Source: Rhizobacter sp. Root404 (GTDB taxonomy: Bacteria > Pseudomonadota > Gammaproteobacteria > Burkholderiales > Burkholderiaceae_C). Taken from it: a stretch of DNA of 64,000 bases. A model generated the notes under the pieces. It saw nothing but the letters and a program-made list of their open reading frames with translations. It was not told where the DNA came from and made no database searches. Location of the stretch: contig NZ_LMDS01000005.1 of assembly GCF_001425865.1 (NCBI RefSeq), positions 248,001 through 312,000 of the forward strand. The letters are read 5' to 3'. A program made the translations under genes and the position numbers. Position 1 is the stretch's first letter. The number at the start of each line of letters is the position of its first letter. Of this stretch, positions 27,367 through 36,131 are shown one piece after another.

Positions 27367-28074
27367 ATGGCACGCCTGAAGCACCAGCCGAGCGAGGCCC
27401 CGCTGCCGCCCGAGCGCGGCGTCAAGGCCGCGACCTTCCGGTTGCTGCTCGACACCGCGATGAACATCATCCGGCAGAGCGGGCACATCCCGTCGGTGGC
27501 CGAGGTCGCGGTGCGCTCGAACGTGTCGCGGGCCACCGCCTACCGTTACTTCCCCAGCCGCAGCGCGCTCGTCACCGCGGTGATCGACAGCTCGCTCGGC
27601 CCGGTGCGGATCCTGGCGTCCGACAACCCGAGCGGGCGCGAACGGGTGCACGAGCTGTTCGCGCAGACCTTCCCGCGCTTCAAGGAGTTCGAGGCGCAAC
27701 TGCGCGCGGCCGCGCAGCTGTCGCTCGAGCAGTGGGCGCTGGAGCGCGCCGGCCTGCTCGAGGAGGAGCCTTACCGGCGCGGCCACCGCGTGCGCATCCT
27801 GCAGCACGCGATCGAGCCGCTCGCGCCGCTGATGACCGCGGCGACGCGCGACCGGCTGCACCGGGCGCTGTCGGTCGTCTACGGCATCGAGCCGTACGTG
27901 ATCCTGAAGGACATCTGGGGCCTGCCCGATCGCGAGGTCGAGCGCGTCGCGCTGTGGATGGCCGACGCGTTGATCGACGCGGCGCTGCGCGAATCGGGCC
28001 ACGTGCCGGCCCGGCACCGGGCCAAGTCGAACGGTGTCAGGACGAACGGCGCCAAGCGGCCGGCGGTCGCATGA
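27367..28074 (+). CDS. TetR-family transcriptional regulator
   Basis: About 235 residues. Residues about 20-70 form the helix-turn-helix: FRLLLDTAMNIIRQSGHIPS, VAEVAVRSNVSRATAYRYFP, then SRSALVTAVID, the classic TetR/AcrR DNA-binding pattern. The C-terminal 150 residues are the variable ligand-binding domain and end in a basic tail (PARHRAKSNG). It is divergent from the fifteen-gene operon, with a palindrome between them, so it most likely represses that operon until a pathway compound binds. The stop overlaps the next gene's ATG (ATGA). I chose the ATG giving MARLKHQPSEAP; an upstream ATG would place the operator inside the gene. Confidence 0.88.
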   Translation: MARLKHQPSEAPLPPERGVKAATFRLLLDTAMNIIRQSGHIPSVAEVAVRSNVSRATAYRYFPSRSALVTAVIDSSLGPVRILASDNPSGRERVHELFAQTFPRFKEFEAQLRAAAQLSLEQWALERAGLLEEEPYRRGHRVRILQHAIEPLAPLMTAATRDRLHRALSVVYGIEPYVILKDIWGLPDREVERVALWMADALIDAALRESGHVPARHRAKSNGVRTNGAKRPAVA

Positions 28075-28934
28075 TGGACACGCCCCTGGATCGACCTTCG
28101 CCCGCGTGGTTCGACGCGCAGTACAACAACCGGGCGCGCATTCCGGAGCATCCCTCCATCCTCGCGCATTGGTATGACGAATCCGTTCGTGCCCGCGCGG
28201 CGAGCCCGCGCATGGTGGAGGCGGCGTACGGCGACGAGCCGACCGAACGGCTCGACGTGTTCCCTGCAACGGCGCCCGGATCGCCGGTGCTGGTCTACAT
28301 CCACGGCGGCTACTGGCGCGCGCTGGGCAAGCGGGATCAGAGCTTCATCGCGCCGCCGTTTGTCGCGGCCGGGGCGATGGTGGTGTTGCCGGGCTATGCA
28401 CTCTGCCCGGCGGTCAGCGTCGAGCAGATCGTGATGCAGATGGTGCGGGCGCTGGCCTGGGTGCACCGGCATGCGGCCGAATACGGCGGCGATCCGCGGC
28501 GCATCGTCGTCGCGGGCCACTCGGCCGGCGGTCATCTCGCGGCGATGATGCTGGCGTGCGACTGGCGCGCGGCGGCGCCGGATCTGCCGGCCGATCTGGT
28601 GAAGGCGGCGCTGCCGATCTCCGGCCTGTTCGAGCTGGAGCCGCTGCGTCGCGCACCGTTCCTCGCACCGGACCTGAACCTGACGGCCGCCTCGGCGCGG
28701 CGCCTGAGTCCGGCGTTCATGCCGCAGCCACATGGCCGGATGGTCACGGTGGTCGGCGGCGACGAGAGCGAGGAGTTCCTGCGCCAGTCCGCGCTGATCG
28801 CGCAGAAGTGGCCGCGCTCGGTGATCGGCGCGGAGATCGTGCCGCGGCGCAATCACATGAGCGTCTTGCAGGAGCTGGCCGATCCGTCGTCGCGGACGCA
28901 CCGACGCGCGCTGAAGCTGCTCCGTCTGGCTTAG
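28071..28934 (+). CDS. Alpha/beta hydrolase, arylformamidase/kynurenine formamidase-like
   Basis: 287 residues. YIHGGYWRALGK is the HGGYW oxyanion motif typical of kynurenine formamidase-like and related esterases; VVAGHSAGGHLAAMML is the nucleophile elbow; GGDESEEFLRQS supplies the Asp region and RRNHMSVLQEL the His. The first residues (PAWFDAQYNNRARIPEHP) also match this group, in which 'QYN.R..VPE' is conserved. It is coupled to the TetR gene by an ATGA overlap, so it probably belongs to the same pathway and may remove a formyl or acyl group. Its end overlaps amiC on the other strand by four bases. Confidence 0.87.
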   Translation: MMDTPLDRPSPAWFDAQYNNRARIPEHPSILAHWYDESVRARAASPRMVEAAYGDEPTERLDVFPATAPGSPVLVYIHGGYWRALGKRDQSFIAPPFVAAGAMVVLPGYALCPAVSVEQIVMQMVRALAWVHRHAAEYGGDPRRIVVAGHSAGGHLAAMMLACDWRAAAPDLPADLVKAALPISGLFELEPLRRAPFLAPDLNLTAASARRLSPAFMPQPHGRMVTVVGGDESEEFLRQSALIAQKWPRSVIGAEIVPRRNHMSVLQELADPSSRTHRRALKLLRLA

Positions 28935-30310
28935 AGCTGGCGCGATCTGGCCAGCGGCGGGTTTTTCGCGAAGTAGCGCTGGATCCCGACGCCGAGCGCG
29001 TGCACCAGCTGCGCCTGATACGCGGGGTCGCGCAGCTTGGCTTCCTCTTCCGGATTGGAGATGAACGCGGACTCGACCAGGATCGACGGGATGTCGGGCG
29101 CCTTCAGCACCGCGAAGCCGGCCTGCTCGACGCTGCCCTTGTGCAGCTTGCCGACCCGGCCGATCTGGCCCAGCACCTCGCCGCCGAGCTTCAGGCTGTC
29201 GCGGATCTGCGCGGTGGTGCTCATGTCGAGCAGCGCGCGCAGCACGGCGGCGTCCTTGGCCTTGATGTTGACGCCGCCGATCGCGTCGGCGGCGTTCTCG
29301 CGGTTGGCCATCCAGCGCGCGGCGGCGCTGCTGGCGCCGCCCTGGCTCAACGCGAACACCGACGCACCGCGCGCCTGCGGCGTGATGAAGGCGTCGGCGT
29401 GGATCGACACGAACAGGTCGGCCTGCACCCGCTGCGCCTTGCGCACCCGCTCGTGCAGCGGCACGAAGAAGTCGGAGTCGCGGGTCAGCATCGCGCGCAT
29501 GTTGGGCATCGCGTTGATGCGGTCGCGCAGCTGCAGCGCGATCTGCAGCACCACGTCCTTCTCGTGCAGGCCGCTCGGGCCGCTCGCGCCGGGGTCCTCG
29601 CCGCCGTGGCCGGGGTCGATCGCGACGACGATCAGCCGGTCGATCTTGCCCTGCACCGAGGGCGGCAGCGGCGCCGGCGTCTGCACCTGCGGCGGCGGGA
29701 TCGGCGTGGCGGCGATGGGCGGCAGCGCCGCGCCCGGCGCGGGCGGAAGTTGCGCGACCGGCGGGTTGGCGCTGCCGGGCGGCTGCTCCATCTTGCCGAT
29801 GAACTCGCCGAGCGCGTCCTGCACTGCCTTGGCAGCCTGCTTCTCCGAGACCTCGCGCTCGCGGATCAGCGCGAGCAGCGGGTCGCGCTCCTGCGTCGGA
29901 TACAGGTCGAACACGAGCCGGTGCCGGTAGGCCGCGACCGGCGCGAGCGTGAACAGCTGCGGCGCGGTCGGCTGCTTCAGGTCGATCACCATGCGCACGA
30001 CGCGCGGCTGGTTCTGGCCGGCGCGCACGCCGGCGATGAACGGGTCGTCGGCGCGGACCTTGCCGACCAGGTCGCGCAATGCCGGACTGAGCTCGAGGCC
30101 GTCGATGTCGATCACGAGCCGGCTCGGGTTCTCGGCCATGAAATGCTTCTGCGCGAGCGGCTGGTCGGACTCGATCGTCACGCGGGTGTAGTCGGCCGCC
30201 GGCCAGACCCGCACCGCGACGATGCTGGCGCCGAAGGCGATCTCGCCCGCACCGATCGACAGCGCGAGCACGCCCATCGAGCGCAGGGCCTGGCGCCGTG
30301 TCGTGCTCAC
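28931..30310 (-). CDS. amiC: N-acetylmuramoyl-L-alanine amidase AmiC
   Basis: About 459 residues. Cell-division amidase that cleaves the stem peptide from peptidoglycan. The GTG start, overlapping the tsaE stop (GTGA), gives STTRRQALRSMGVLALSIGAG, a twin-arginine export signal as in other AmiC proteins. An AMIN domain follows (VRVWPAADYTRVTIESD, RLVIDIDGLEL), then a proline-rich linker (about 215-250), and an Amidase_3 domain: VAIDPGHGGEDPGA with zinc His, GLHEKDVVLQIA with Glu, FVSIHADAF with the second His, and LVESAFISNPEEE with the catalytic Glu. Located next to tsaE, a usual neighbour. Confidence 0.95.
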   Translation of the reverse strand: MSTTRRQALRSMGVLALSIGAGEIAFGASIVAVRVWPAADYTRVTIESDQPLAQKHFMAENPSRLVIDIDGLELSPALRDLVGKVRADDPFIAGVRAGQNQPRVVRMVIDLKQPTAPQLFTLAPVAAYRHRLVFDLYPTQERDPLLALIREREVSEKQAAKAVQDALGEFIGKMEQPPGSANPPVAQLPPAPGAALPPIAATPIPPPQVQTPAPLPPSVQGKIDRLIVVAIDPGHGGEDPGASGPSGLHEKDVVLQIALQLRDRINAMPNMRAMLTRDSDFFVPLHERVRKAQRVQADLFVSIHADAFITPQARGASVFALSQGGASSAAARWMANRENAADAIGGVNIKAKDAAVLRALLDMSTTAQIRDSLKLGGEVLGQIGRVGKLHKGSVEQAGFAVLKAPDIPSILVESAFISNPEEEAKLRDPAYQAQLVHALGVGIQRYFAKNPPLARSRQL

Positions 30311-30783
30311 GGCAGAAGGCTCACGCCGAGCGGCGTGCGGGCATCGAAGCGGGCGCGGCGCTCGTCGCCCGACAGCGGGTCGATGTGGATCTGCAGGTCG
30401 GCCTCGGGCAACAGGCCCTCGGCCTTCTCGGGCCATTCGGCGAGCTTCAGTCCGGGGGCGGCGAACACGTCGCGGAAACCGGCGTCCTCCCACTCCTGCG
30501 GGTCGTCGAAGCGGTAGAAGTCGAAGTGCGAGGCCGCCACCGACGCGCCGTCGCGCATCACCTCGTACGGCTCGAGCACGGTGTAGGTCGGGCTCTTGAC
30601 GCGGCCCTCGACGCCGAGCGCATGCAGCAGGTGGCGCACGAAGGTCGTCTTGCCGGCGCCGAGCGGGCCGTGCAGTTCGACGAAGGCATCGGCGAGCCCG
30701 GCGTGGCGCGCCAAGGCCTCGGCCGAGGCAGCGCAGGCGGCCTCGTCGGGCCAGTGTTGCGTGCGGGTTTCTAGAATCGGCAA
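30307..30783 (-). CDS. tsaE: tRNA threonylcarbamoyladenosine biosynthesis ATPase TsaE
   Basis: About 158 residues. TsaE works with TsaB, TsaC and TsaD to make t6A37 in ANN-decoding tRNAs. The P-loop is HGPLGAGKTTFVRHLL, followed by VKSPTYTVLEPYE and HFDFYRFDDPQEWEDAGFRD, all family hallmarks, and the Walker B-like region KLAEWPEKAEGLLP. I start at TTG 30783, giving LPILETRTQHWPDE and the usual family length. It abuts the ATG of the divergent queG with no gap. A longer form from 30849 would run into queG and looks less likely. Confidence 0.9.
   Translation of the reverse strand: MPILETRTQHWPDEAACAASAEALARHAGLADAFVELHGPLGAGKTTFVRHLLHALGVEGRVKSPTYTVLEPYEVMRDGASVAASHFDFYRFDDPQEWEDAGFRDVFAAPGLKLAEWPEKAEGLLPEADLQIHIDPLSGDERRARFDARTPLGVSLLP
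30772..30777 (+). promoter_or_regulatory. -10 box directly before queG
   Basis: TAGAAT followed by CGGCAA and the queG ATG. The six-base gap places the transcription start on the ATG itself, so queG is probably made from a leaderless mRNA. The box lies inside the tsaE reading frame of the opposite strand. No good -35 is seen at the usual distance. Confidence 0.4.
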
Positions 30784-31902
30784 ATGTCGGGCACTCGTCG
30801 GTGGGATTCGGAAGCGCTTCACGCACTGCTCGCGCAGCTGCGCGAGCACGCTGCATCGCTCGGATTTTCACAGATCGGCGTCGCCGATGTGGACTTGTCC
30901 GACGCGGAGCCGGGTCTGTTGCGGTGGCTCGACAACGGCTTCCACGGTTCAATGAGTTACATGGCGGTCCACGGCCTGAAGCGCGCCCGCCCGGTCGAGT
31001 TGGTGCCGGGCACCGTGCGCGTGATCACCGCGCGCATGGACTACCTGCCGCGCGAGCTGGCCGACGGCTGGCAGGCCGTCGAATGGCGGCGCCTGGCCGA
31101 TCCCGAACAGGCTGCGCTGTCGATCTACGCCCGTGGCCGGGACTACCACAAGGTGCTGCGCGCGCGGCTGCAGCAACTGGCTGATCACGCGGCCGCGCTG
31201 GTCGGCCCGTTCGGTCACCGCGTGTTCACCGATTCGGCGCCGGTGCTCGAGGTGGAGCTCGCGGCCCGCAGCGGCATCGGCTGGCGCGGCAAGCACACGC
31301 TGGTGCTGGACCGCGAGGCGGGCTCGATGTTCTTCCTCGGCGAGATCTACGTCGACCTGCCGCTGCCGCTGACCGCGCCGGCCGAGCCGCACTGCGGCAC
31401 CTGCACCGCCTGCCTCGACGCCTGCCCGACCGCGGCGATCGTCGCGCCGTACCGGCTCGATGCGCGGCGCTGCATCTCGTACCTGACGATCGAGGAACCA
31501 GGGCCGATTCCGGTCGAGTTCCGGGCCGCGATCGGCAACCGCATCTACGGCTGCGACGACTGCCAGCTCGCCTGCCCGTGGAACAAGTTCGCGCAGCGCA
31601 GCGCGCTGCCGGATTTCGACGTGCGCGAGGCAGTCGGCCACGGCACCTTGCTGCAGCTCTGGGCCTGGGACGAGGCCGAGTTCCTGCGCCGCACCGAGGG
31701 CAGCGCGATCCGCCGCATCGGCTTCGAGCGCTGGCAGCGCAACCTGGCCGTGGCGCTCGGCAACGCGTTGGGTGCGCGTGGCGACCCGGCAGTGCGCCAG
31801 GCGCTCGAGGGCCGGCGCGACACTTGCAGTACGCTGGTGCGCGAGCACATCGCCTGGGCGCTCGCCCAGGCGCCGGCACCCCAGGAACGGCCTTCACCAT
31901 GA
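30784..31902 (+). CDS. queG: Epoxyqueuosine reductase QueG
   Basis: 372 residues. Cobalamin-dependent iron-sulfur enzyme for the last step of queuosine formation on tRNA. The N-terminal catalytic region has GFHGSMSYM and YLPREL, then GIGWRGKHTLVLDREAGS and FLGEIYVDLPL. Two 4Fe-4S motifs follow: CGTCTACLDACP (Cys204, 207, 210, 214) and CDDCQLACPWNKFAQ (Cys257, 260, 264), together with a CISYLTIEEPGPIP stretch. A HEAT-like C-terminus (RRIGFERWQRNLAVALGNAL) completes the expected length. Divergent from tsaE with no spacing; its stop overlaps the next gene (ATGA). Confidence 0.95.
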   Translation: MSGTRRWDSEALHALLAQLREHAASLGFSQIGVADVDLSDAEPGLLRWLDNGFHGSMSYMAVHGLKRARPVELVPGTVRVITARMDYLPRELADGWQAVEWRRLADPEQAALSIYARGRDYHKVLRARLQQLADHAAALVGPFGHRVFTDSAPVLEVELAARSGIGWRGKHTLVLDREAGSMFFLGEIYVDLPLPLTAPAEPHCGTCTACLDACPTAAIVAPYRLDARRCISYLTIEEPGPIPVEFRAAIGNRIYGCDDCQLACPWNKFAQRSALPDFDVREAVGHGTLLQLWAWDEAEFLRRTEGSAIRRIGFERWQRNLAVALGNALGARGDPAVRQALEGRRDTCSTLVREHIAWALAQAPAPQERPSP

Positions 31903-32777
31903 TCCACCGCTGCACCTTCGACGACGCCACCGGCCTGAGCGACGAGGCGCGTGCCGCCTATGCGCGCGACGGCGTGCTGGTGATCGAGGGCTTCATGCCC
32001 ACCGAGCGCTGCGAGGCGCTGCGCGCGCGGGCCCGTCAGCTGGTCGCCGAACACGCGCCGCACGCGCCCGGCACGGTGTTCTCGACTCGCGACCAGCGCC
32101 ATGCGAAGGACGCGTACTTCGAGGCCTCGGCCAGCCGCATCGGCGTGTTCTACGAAGAGGGCGCGTTCGACGCGGACGGCCGGCTGCAGGTGCCGCTCGA
32201 CCACGCGGTCAACAAGCTCGGCCACGCGATGCACGACCTGGATCCGGTGTTCGACGCCTTCTCGCGCGGCCCGCGCCTGCAGGCCGTGGCCGAGGCGATC
32301 GGCCTGGCGGACCCGAAACTGGTGCAGTCGATGTACATCTTCAAGCCGCCCGGCATCGGCGGCGAGGTGAATTGCCACCAGGACGCGACCTACCTGCACA
32401 CCGAGCCCGAGACCGTGGTCGGCTTCTGGTTCGCGATCGACGACGCGCACCGCGGCAACGGCTGCCTGGGCGGCCTGGCCGGCCAGCACCGGCGCGGGCT
32501 GAAGGAACTGTTCCGGCGCGACGCCGACGGCCGGCTCGCGCTCGAGGCGCTGCAGCCGGCGCCGCGGTGGGACATGGGGGCGCTCGAATGGATCGAGGTG
32601 CCGCGCGGGTCGCTGGTGATCTTCGACGGCGCGTTCCCGCACCTGTCGGAGGCGAACCGCTCGGCCCAGTCGCGCCACGCGTACACCTTGCATGCGGTCG
32701 GCGGCGGCGCCCGCTATCCCGCCAGCAACTGGATTCAGCGGCAACGCGACGATCCGCCGTTTCGCGGGTTTTCCTGA
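31899..32777 (+). CDS. Phytanoyl-CoA dioxygenase family protein
   Basis: 292 residues. Fe(II)/2-oxoglutarate-dependent oxygenase of the PhyH fold: N-terminal AYARDGVLVIEGFMPTERCE, iron-binding HQDATYLHTEP (His and Asp), and a late FPHLSEANRSAQSRHAYTLH with the second His and the 2-oxoglutarate-binding Arg. It resembles the eukaryotic PHYHD1 type (FKPPGIGGEVNCHQDATYL). Coupled to queG by an ATGA overlap, but a functional tie is not obvious. It is followed after 88 bases by a TonB-dependent receptor, whose ligand might be its substrate. Confidence 0.88.
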   Translation: MIHRCTFDDATGLSDEARAAYARDGVLVIEGFMPTERCEALRARARQLVAEHAPHAPGTVFSTRDQRHAKDAYFEASASRIGVFYEEGAFDADGRLQVPLDHAVNKLGHAMHDLDPVFDAFSRGPRLQAVAEAIGLADPKLVQSMYIFKPPGIGGEVNCHQDATYLHTEPETVVGFWFAIDDAHRGNGCLGGLAGQHRRGLKELFRRDADGRLALEALQPAPRWDMGALEWIEVPRGSLVIFDGAFPHLSEANRSAQSRHAYTLHAVGGGARYPASNWIQRQRDDPPFRGFS

Positions 32778-32865
32778 AGCGTCGGCGCCGACTGGAATCT
32801 TCACACTCGTTCACGCGTGGCACATCGCTTGCTACGTTTCTTGAACAACTTTCAGTGGAGATCCC

Positions 32866-35133
32866 ATGGTCCACCGCGCCCGTCGCCGCCCCTCACGTCG
32901 CCAGCTTTGCCACGCCGGCCTGACCGCTTCATCGCTGATGCTGGCCGTGCCCGCCGCGCTGGCCCAGGCCGTCAGCCCGCCCGCGTCGCCCGCGAGCGCG
33001 GCCGGCGTGCTGCAGACCGTGACGGTGACGGCCGAGCGCCGCACCGAGAACATCAAGGACGTGCCGAGCTCGGTCTCCACGCTGTCCGGCGAGAAGCTCG
33101 ACGTGCTGACCTCCGGCGGCCAGGACATCCGGCTGCTGTCGGGTCGGGTGCCGAGCCTGAACATCGAATCCTCGTTCGGCCGGGCCTTCCCGCGCTTCTA
33201 CATCCGCGGCTACGGCAACCCCGACTTCCGCGCGAACGCCTCGCAGCCGGTCTCGCTGGTCTATGACGACGTCGTTCTCGAAAGCCCGCTGCTGAAGGGC
33301 TTCCCGATCTTCGACCTGTCGCGCGTCGAGGTGCTGGCCGGCCCGCAGGGCAGCCTGTTCGGCCGCAACACCCCGGGCGGCGTGGTCAAGCTCGATTCGG
33401 TCGCGCCCGAGATCGGCGCGGTCGACGGCTACGGCAGCCTGTCGTACGGCACCTTCGGCACCGCCAACGTCGAGGCGGCCAAGAGCTTCGCGTTCGGCTC
33501 GGCCTGGGCGGCGCGCGTCTCGATGCTCTACCAGCACCGCGACGACTGGGTCAACAACACCCATGCGCCGGGCCCGACCCGCCGGACCGAGGGCTACGAC
33601 GATCGCGCCGCGCGCATCCAGCTGCTCTACAAGCCGGGCAGCGACTTCAGCGCGCTGTTCAACGCCCACGGCCGCAGCCTGGACGGCAGCGCGCGGGTGT
33701 TCCGCGCCAACATCATCAAGAAGGGCACGAATGACCTGGTCGACGGCTTCGAGCCGAACGAGTTCTCGACCGACGGCCGCAACGAGCAGCGCATCACCAG
33801 CTACGGCGGCAGCGCCCGGCTGCGCTGGATCTTCGGCGACTACGCGCTGAACTCGATCACCGGGATCGAGAGCGTGCACACCTACAGCCGCGGCGACATC
33901 GATGGCGGCTACGGCGCCTCGTTCGCCCCGCCGTCGGGGCCGGGGTTCATCCCGTTCCCGAGCGAGACGGCGGGCGCGTTGCACGGGCACCGCCAGGTGA
34001 CGCAGGAGTTCCGCGTCGAGTCGCGCTATGCCGCGCCGCTCAACTGGCAGGCGGGCGTTTATTACTTCAACGAGAAGTTCATCTCCGACAGCTACGGCTA
34101 CAACAGCCTCGGCGGCGGCGCGCAGACCAGCCTGCTGACCGACACGCAGAAGAGCACCTCGTGGGCCGCCTTCGGCTCGCTCAAGTACGACCTGACCCCG
34201 GCGCTGAGCATGCGCGCCGGCCTGCGCTACACGAAGGACAAGAAGGAACTGGTGAGCAACGCCGCGGCCATTCCGCTCGGCAGCCAGGTCAACGGCACCA
34301 GCGCCGAGCTGAGCGACTCCAAGCCGAGCGGCGACATCAGCGTGCTGTACAAGCTCAGCCCGGCGACCAACGTCTACGCCCGCATCGCCACTGGCTACCG
34401 CGGCTCCAGCGTGCAGCCGGCCGGGTTGTTCGGCCCGCAGTCGATCGCCGGCCAGGAGGACACGGTCTCGTACGAGGCCGGCATCAAGTCCGACCTGTTC
34501 GACAAGCGTGCCCGGGTCTCGTTCAACGTCTTCCACTACGACGTCAAGAACCTGCAGCTGACCGAGGTCGGCGGCGGCGGCAACAGCAACACGCTGAAGG
34601 TCGCGAAGAAGGCGACCGGCCAGGGCTTCGAACTGAACCTCGATGCCTACGCGACGCCGAACCTGCTGCTCACGGCCAGCGCCAGCTACAACGCCACCAA
34701 GATCAAGGACCCAAACCTGGTCGTGGCCGGCTGCGGTGGCGGCTGCACGGTGACGAACCCGTCGAACGGTGCCGGCAGCTTCTTCATCGACGGCAACGCG
34801 CTGCCGAACGCGCCGAAGTGGATCGCCACGGTCACCGGCCGCTACGCGATCCCGACGGCCAGCGGCGGCGAGTGGTTCGTCTACACCGACTGGAGCTACC
34901 GCAGCAAGGTCAACTTCTTCCTGTACGAGTCGGTCGAGTTCACCGGCAAGGCCTACACCGAGGGCGGCCTGCGCATCGGCTACCTGTGGAACGACGGCAA
35001 GTACGAGGTCGCCGCGTTCGCCCGCAACATCACCAACAAGGTGGTCGCGACTGGCGGCATCGACTTCAACAACCTGACCGGCTTCATCAACGACCCGCGC
35101 ACCCTGGGCCTCCAGTTCAAGACGCAGTTCTGA
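32866..35133 (+). CDS. TonB-dependent outer membrane receptor
   Basis: 755 residues. A basic signal peptide (about 1-34, ending ALAQA) leads to LQTVTVTAERRTENIKDVPS, a TonB-box-like start and plug domain with RGYGNPDFR, VYDDVVLES and LSRVEVLAGPQGSLFGRNTP GG. The 22-strand barrel follows and ends LGLQFKTQF with the C-terminal Phe recognised by the Bam machinery. The SPA/LSRVEVLKGPQG pattern and length are typical of the subfamily for uptake of non-iron ligands as well as siderophores. GGAG lies eight bases before the ATG. No ABC importer is nearby. It overlaps the AEC permease gene by 17 bases at the 3' end. Confidence 0.92.
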   Translation: MVHRARRRPSRRQLCHAGLTASSLMLAVPAALAQAVSPPASPASAAGVLQTVTVTAERRTENIKDVPSSVSTLSGEKLDVLTSGGQDIRLLSGRVPSLNIESSFGRAFPRFYIRGYGNPDFRANASQPVSLVYDDVVLESPLLKGFPIFDLSRVEVLAGPQGSLFGRNTPGGVVKLDSVAPEIGAVDGYGSLSYGTFGTANVEAAKSFAFGSAWAARVSMLYQHRDDWVNNTHAPGPTRRTEGYDDRAARIQLLYKPGSDFSALFNAHGRSLDGSARVFRANIIKKGTNDLVDGFEPNEFSTDGRNEQRITSYGGSARLRWIFGDYALNSITGIESVHTYSRGDIDGGYGASFAPPSGPGFIPFPSETAGALHGHRQVTQEFRVESRYAAPLNWQAGVYYFNEKFISDSYGYNSLGGGAQTSLLTDTQKSTSWAAFGSLKYDLTPALSMRAGLRYTKDKKELVSNAAAIPLGSQVNGTSAELSDSKPSGDISVLYKLSPATNVYARIATGYRGSSVQPAGLFGPQSIAGQEDTVSYEAGIKSDLFDKRARVSFNVFHYDVKNLQLTEVGGGGNSNTLKVAKKATGQGFELNLDAYATPNLLLTASASYNATKIKDPNLVVAGCGGGCTVTNPSNGAGSFFIDGNALPNAPKWIATVTGRYAIPTASGGEWFVYTDWSYRSKVNFFLYESVEFTGKAYTEGGLRIGYLWNDGKYEVAAFARNITNKVVATGGIDFNNLTGFINDPRTLGLQFKTQF

Positions 35134-36019
35134 TCAAGGCGAGCCAGAACGGCACGCTGACCATGCCCAGCAGCGTGGACAGCGTGACCAGCCCGGCCAC
35201 ATAGCCGCCGTCGCCGCCCATGCGTGACGCCAGCACGTAGCTGGTCGACGACGTCGGCAGCGCCGCGAACAGCACGACGATCAGCCGCTGCGGACCGCTC
35301 AGCGCCAGCGCGGCGGTCAGACCGATCGCCAGTGCCGGCAGCACCGCGTGCCGCACCGTCATCAGCGCGGCGGCCAGCCCGGGCGCGCTCTTCAGGCCGC
35401 CGACCCGCAGCCCGGCGCCGGTGGCCATCAGGCCGAGCGGCAGGGCGGCCGAGCCGATGCGCTGCAAGGTGGTCGAGACCGCGTCGGGCAGGCTCAGGCC
35501 GGCGAGGTTTGCCGCCAGCCCGGCGAGCGTGCTGAGGATCAGCGGGTTGCGCAGCAGCTCGCGCCCGTACGCGTGCCCGCCATGGCGCGCGAGCGGCCAG
35601 ACCGCCGCGACGTTGGCCAGCGGCACGCACAGCGCGATGCACAGAGCCATCGCGGCCAGGCCGGGCGGGCCGCCCAGGCGCTCGGCCAGCGCGAGCGCGA
35701 TGAACGAGTTGAAGCGGTACGCGGTCTGCGCGCCCGAGGCATGACGCCGCGGATCGACCCCGGGCCAGCGGCCGATCGACAGCGCCAGCGCGATGCCGAC
35801 GAGCGTGACGCTGACGCAGGCGGTGACCAGCCCGATCGTCTGCCCCGGCTGCAACGGGCTTTTCAGGATCGACCCGAACAGCAGCACCGGGAAGAGCAGG
35901 TAGTAGACGAGGCGTTCGGCTGCGTCCCAGACGCTGCGGTCCAGCGCGGTCCGGCGGCACAGCACGGCACCCAGCGCGATCAAGAGGAAGTCGGGAAGCA
36001 GCAGCCACGCGTGGGTCAT
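35117..36019 (-). CDS. AEC-family (auxin efflux carrier-like) permease
   Basis: About 300 residues with ten predicted membrane helices. Typical of the bacterial AEC/malonate-transporter family: N-terminal [56 protein letters not shown], a long inter-helix loop, then [33 protein letters not shown] and [20 protein letters not shown], the conserved C-terminal part. These proteins move organic anions or amphipathic solutes. The ATG giving [11 protein letters not shown] is used; upstream in-frame starts are in the intergenic region. Convergent with the TonB receptor, overlapping by 17 bases. Confidence 0.9.
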   Translation of the reverse strand: MTHAWLLLPDFLLIALGAVLCRRTALDRSVWDAAERLVYYLLFPVLLFGSILKSPLQPGQTIGLVTACVSVTLVGIALALSIGRWPGVDPRRHASGAQTAYRFNSFIALALAERLGGPPGLAAMALCIALCVPLANVAAVWPLARHGGHAYGRELLRNPLILSTLAGLAANLAGLSLPDAVSTTLQRIGSAALPLGLMATGAGLRVGGLKSAPGLAAALMTVRHAVLPALAIGLTAALALSGPQRLIVVLFAALPTSSTSYVLASRMGGDGGYVAGLVTLSTLLGMVSVPFWLALIRTAS

Positions 36020-36131
36020 GCGCCGAGTGTGCCGCACCCCCGACGCGGGGCAGGGTGATCGCTCTGCCGGGTGGCGCGCGCTGGCCCTAAACTCGCCGCC
36101 ATTCATCAGTTCATCACCGGAGATCCACCCG

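Noticed and set aside
30784..30849. Longer N-terminus for TsaE starting at 30849
   Set aside because: It would overlap the start of queG in opposite orientation and add 22 residues without family similarity. The TTG at 30783 gives normal length.
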